Assembly (NCBI GenBank): GCA_052273625.1
Contig: DAVZHW010000030.1
Span: 1 to 21,659, forward strand
DNA length: 21,659 nt
DNA from: Fimenecus sp052273625
GTDB taxonomy: Bacteria > Bacillota > Clostridia > Oscillospirales > Acutalibacteraceae
Reading direction: 5' to 3'
Shown: positions 20,858-21,659 of the stretch, piece after piece
Layout: each line of letters begins with the position of its first letter
Numbering within the stretch: position 1 is the stretch's first letter
Program-made: the position numbers and the translations under genes
Notes under the pieces: model-generated
Database searches by the model: none
Told to the model about the DNA's origin: nothing
The model's input: only the letters and a program-made list of their open reading frames with translations

Positions 20858-21490
20858 ATGTTCTTTATAAGCTTCGATAAACTTATAGAAATACTTTCAC
20901 CGTTGATATTGATTGTATGTATTATCGCCATAATCGGATTAAATAAAGATTATGACGCAGAACGAGAACAAGAAAAGCGTCAAGCCCTTGAAGATTATCA
21001 AATCGCAAGCGATTATATTGACCCTGCGGAAATTCTAAAACGGTATTTTTCTCAAAACGATCTTCATTTTGTCAATCAAGATGATTTTACATTTTACAAG
21101 CATGACAAAGATAAAAACATTGACATTTATGAAAGGAAAAACACCGATTATTCAAGAGATGAGCGTGTTACGGTGAATTCCGAAACGCAGGAAATTAAAT
21201 CTTATTGGATTAGTTATATAAATTTAACTCCCGACAGTGATATAACGAAAAAGACGGTGAATGATTATTCGGATTTTATAAAGGGAAAGTTTGATGAAAC
21301 GGCACGCTGGAGTAAAATTTACGACGAAAAAAAGTACAACGCATCGGGCATCTTAACTTGTATATCCTCAAAAACGGACGGAAAAGTTGAAATGTATCAT
21401 TCCGACATAGAAAAGAACGGAATAGATTACTGTTGCTTAATTTCCCCGTCACAAGACTCGGTAAGCATAAGTATTACATACGATTTTTAG
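20858..21490 (+). CDS. Unrecognised single-pass membrane protein
   Basis: I do not recognise this 210-residue product. One hydrophobic helix (about residues 9-27, LIEILSPLILIVCIIAIIGL) is followed by a charged juxtamembrane stretch (DYDAEREQEKRQALEDY) that may be helical. A soluble, Asp/Lys/Tyr-rich region that looks beta-strand-rich follows to the end (SVSISITYDF). No lipobox, Cys cluster or catalytic motif is evident. The two Cys at YCC are the only pair. The start ATG at 20858 has GGGGG 7 bases upstream. It has its own promoter and a strong terminator, so it is monocistronic and probably real. The helix may act as an uncleaved signal anchor that places the rest outside, but orientation is not certain. 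Confidence 0.8.
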   Translation: MFFISFDKLIEILSPLILIVCIIAIIGLNKDYDAEREQEKRQALEDYQIASDYIDPAEILKRYFSQNDLHFVNQDDFTFYKHDKDKNIDIYERKNTDYSRDERVTVNSETQEIKSYWISYINLTPDSDITKKTVNDYSDFIKGKFDETARWSKIYDEKKYNASGILTCISSKTDGKVEMYHSDIEKNGIDYCCLISPSQDSVSISITYDF

Positions 21491-21514
21491 CAAGTCTGAT
21501 ATTCTAAAATATTT

Positions 21515-21544
21515 AAGGACACCTTCATAAAAGGTGTCCTTTTT
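21515..21544 (+). terminator. Intrinsic terminator after the membrane protein gene
   Basis: Perfect 11-base stem AAGGACACCTT (21515-21525) / AAGGTGTCCTT (21531-21541), loop CATAA, five T's at 21540-21544. The stem core GGACACCT is identical to that of the terminator at 19345. Confidence 0.92.
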
Positions 21545-21570
21545 GTGATATAATATATTTGAAACGAAAA

Positions 21571-21659
21571 GGCTCCCTCTGACGAGGGAGCTGTTGTTTT
21601 TCGGAGAAAAATGACTGAGGGAGAGATAACGAAAGTTTGATTTTTATTGCTTTCTCTCC
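21571..21659. repeat. GAGGGAG palindromic repeat element, cut by the window end
   Basis: Hairpin 1: GCTCCCTC (21572-21579), loop TGAC, GAGGGAGC (21584-21591). Hairpin 2: GTTGTTTTTC (21593-21602) with GAAAAATGAC (21606-21615, two wobble pairs). Then GAGGGAG recurs at 21617-21623 and can replace the first copy in pairing with CTCCCTC. GGAGAGA (21620-21626) can also pair with the final TCTCTCC (21653-21659). I recall similar CTCCCTC-TGAC-GAGGGAG elements as abundant dispersed repeats in gut Ruminococcaceae, which is memory and not checked here. No coding frame is seen after 21490. Confidence 0.65.

Overview
The window looks like a chromosomal segment of a spore-forming, low-to-moderate GC Clostridia, most likely an intestinal Oscillospiraceae/Ruminococcaceae. 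The evidence is a cotJABC spore-coat operon, a Bacillota division set (SepF, DivIVA), a split two-subunit transketolase, strong AGGAGG-type ribosome sites with several TTG starts, and a GAGGGAG palindromic repeat at the right edge of a type I recall from gut Ruminococcaceae. The genus assignment is inference. No rRNA, tRNA, CRISPR array, insertion sequence or phage gene was seen.

Left part (1-2780). A polyprenyl-phosphate sugar transferase points left. It is divergent from cotJA-cotJB-cotJC, whose genes overlap by 1-4 bases. The 160-base divergent spacer holds a near-consensus sigma-A promoter for the transferase and an unusual cotJ promoter. The cotJ promoter reads well both as a housekeeping and as a sigma-E promoter, and its -10 lies in the loop of a perfect 8-base inverted repeat. 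A bidirectional hairpin terminator (2739-2772) separates cotJC from the convergent neighbour.

Central part (2785-18745). Fifteen genes all lie on the minus strand with no gap above 54 bases. In order of transcription they are: alpha/beta hydrolase, miaB, a YlbF/YmcA-family gene, mutS, mutL, miaA, a HlyD-like membrane-anchored protein, a YggS/YlmE PLP protein, sepF, divIVA, lspA, rluD, a Cof-type HAD phosphatase, and the N- and C-terminal transketolase subunits. The first block matches the Bacillus order ymcB-ymcA-(cotE)-mutS-mutL plus miaA. The second matches ylmE-sepF-(ylmG-ylmH)-divIVA-(ileS)-lspA-ylyB, with the bracketed genes missing and a HlyD-like protein added upstream. A good promoter lies ahead of the hydrolase (18782-18810) and no convincing internal terminator was seen, so a very long transcription unit is possible. 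Functionally it mixes tRNA A37 modification, mismatch repair, division/septum proteins, lipoprotein maturation, rRNA pseudouridylation and pentose-phosphate metabolism.

Right part (18746-21659). A 248-base divergent spacer carries promoters in both directions. It is followed on the plus strand by three separately terminated genes: a small SCP2-type lipid-binding protein, a Gfo/Idh/MocA-type oxidoreductase with a cysteine cluster, and an unrecognised 210-residue single-pass membrane protein. Two of the terminators share the same stem sequence. The window ends inside a palindromic repeat element.

No clearly new multi-gene system is visible. The items most worth following are the HlyD-like protein inside the division cluster, the Cys/His tail of the YlbF-family protein, the altered MutL endonuclease motif, the long acidic DivIVA tail and the two-way cotJ promoter.
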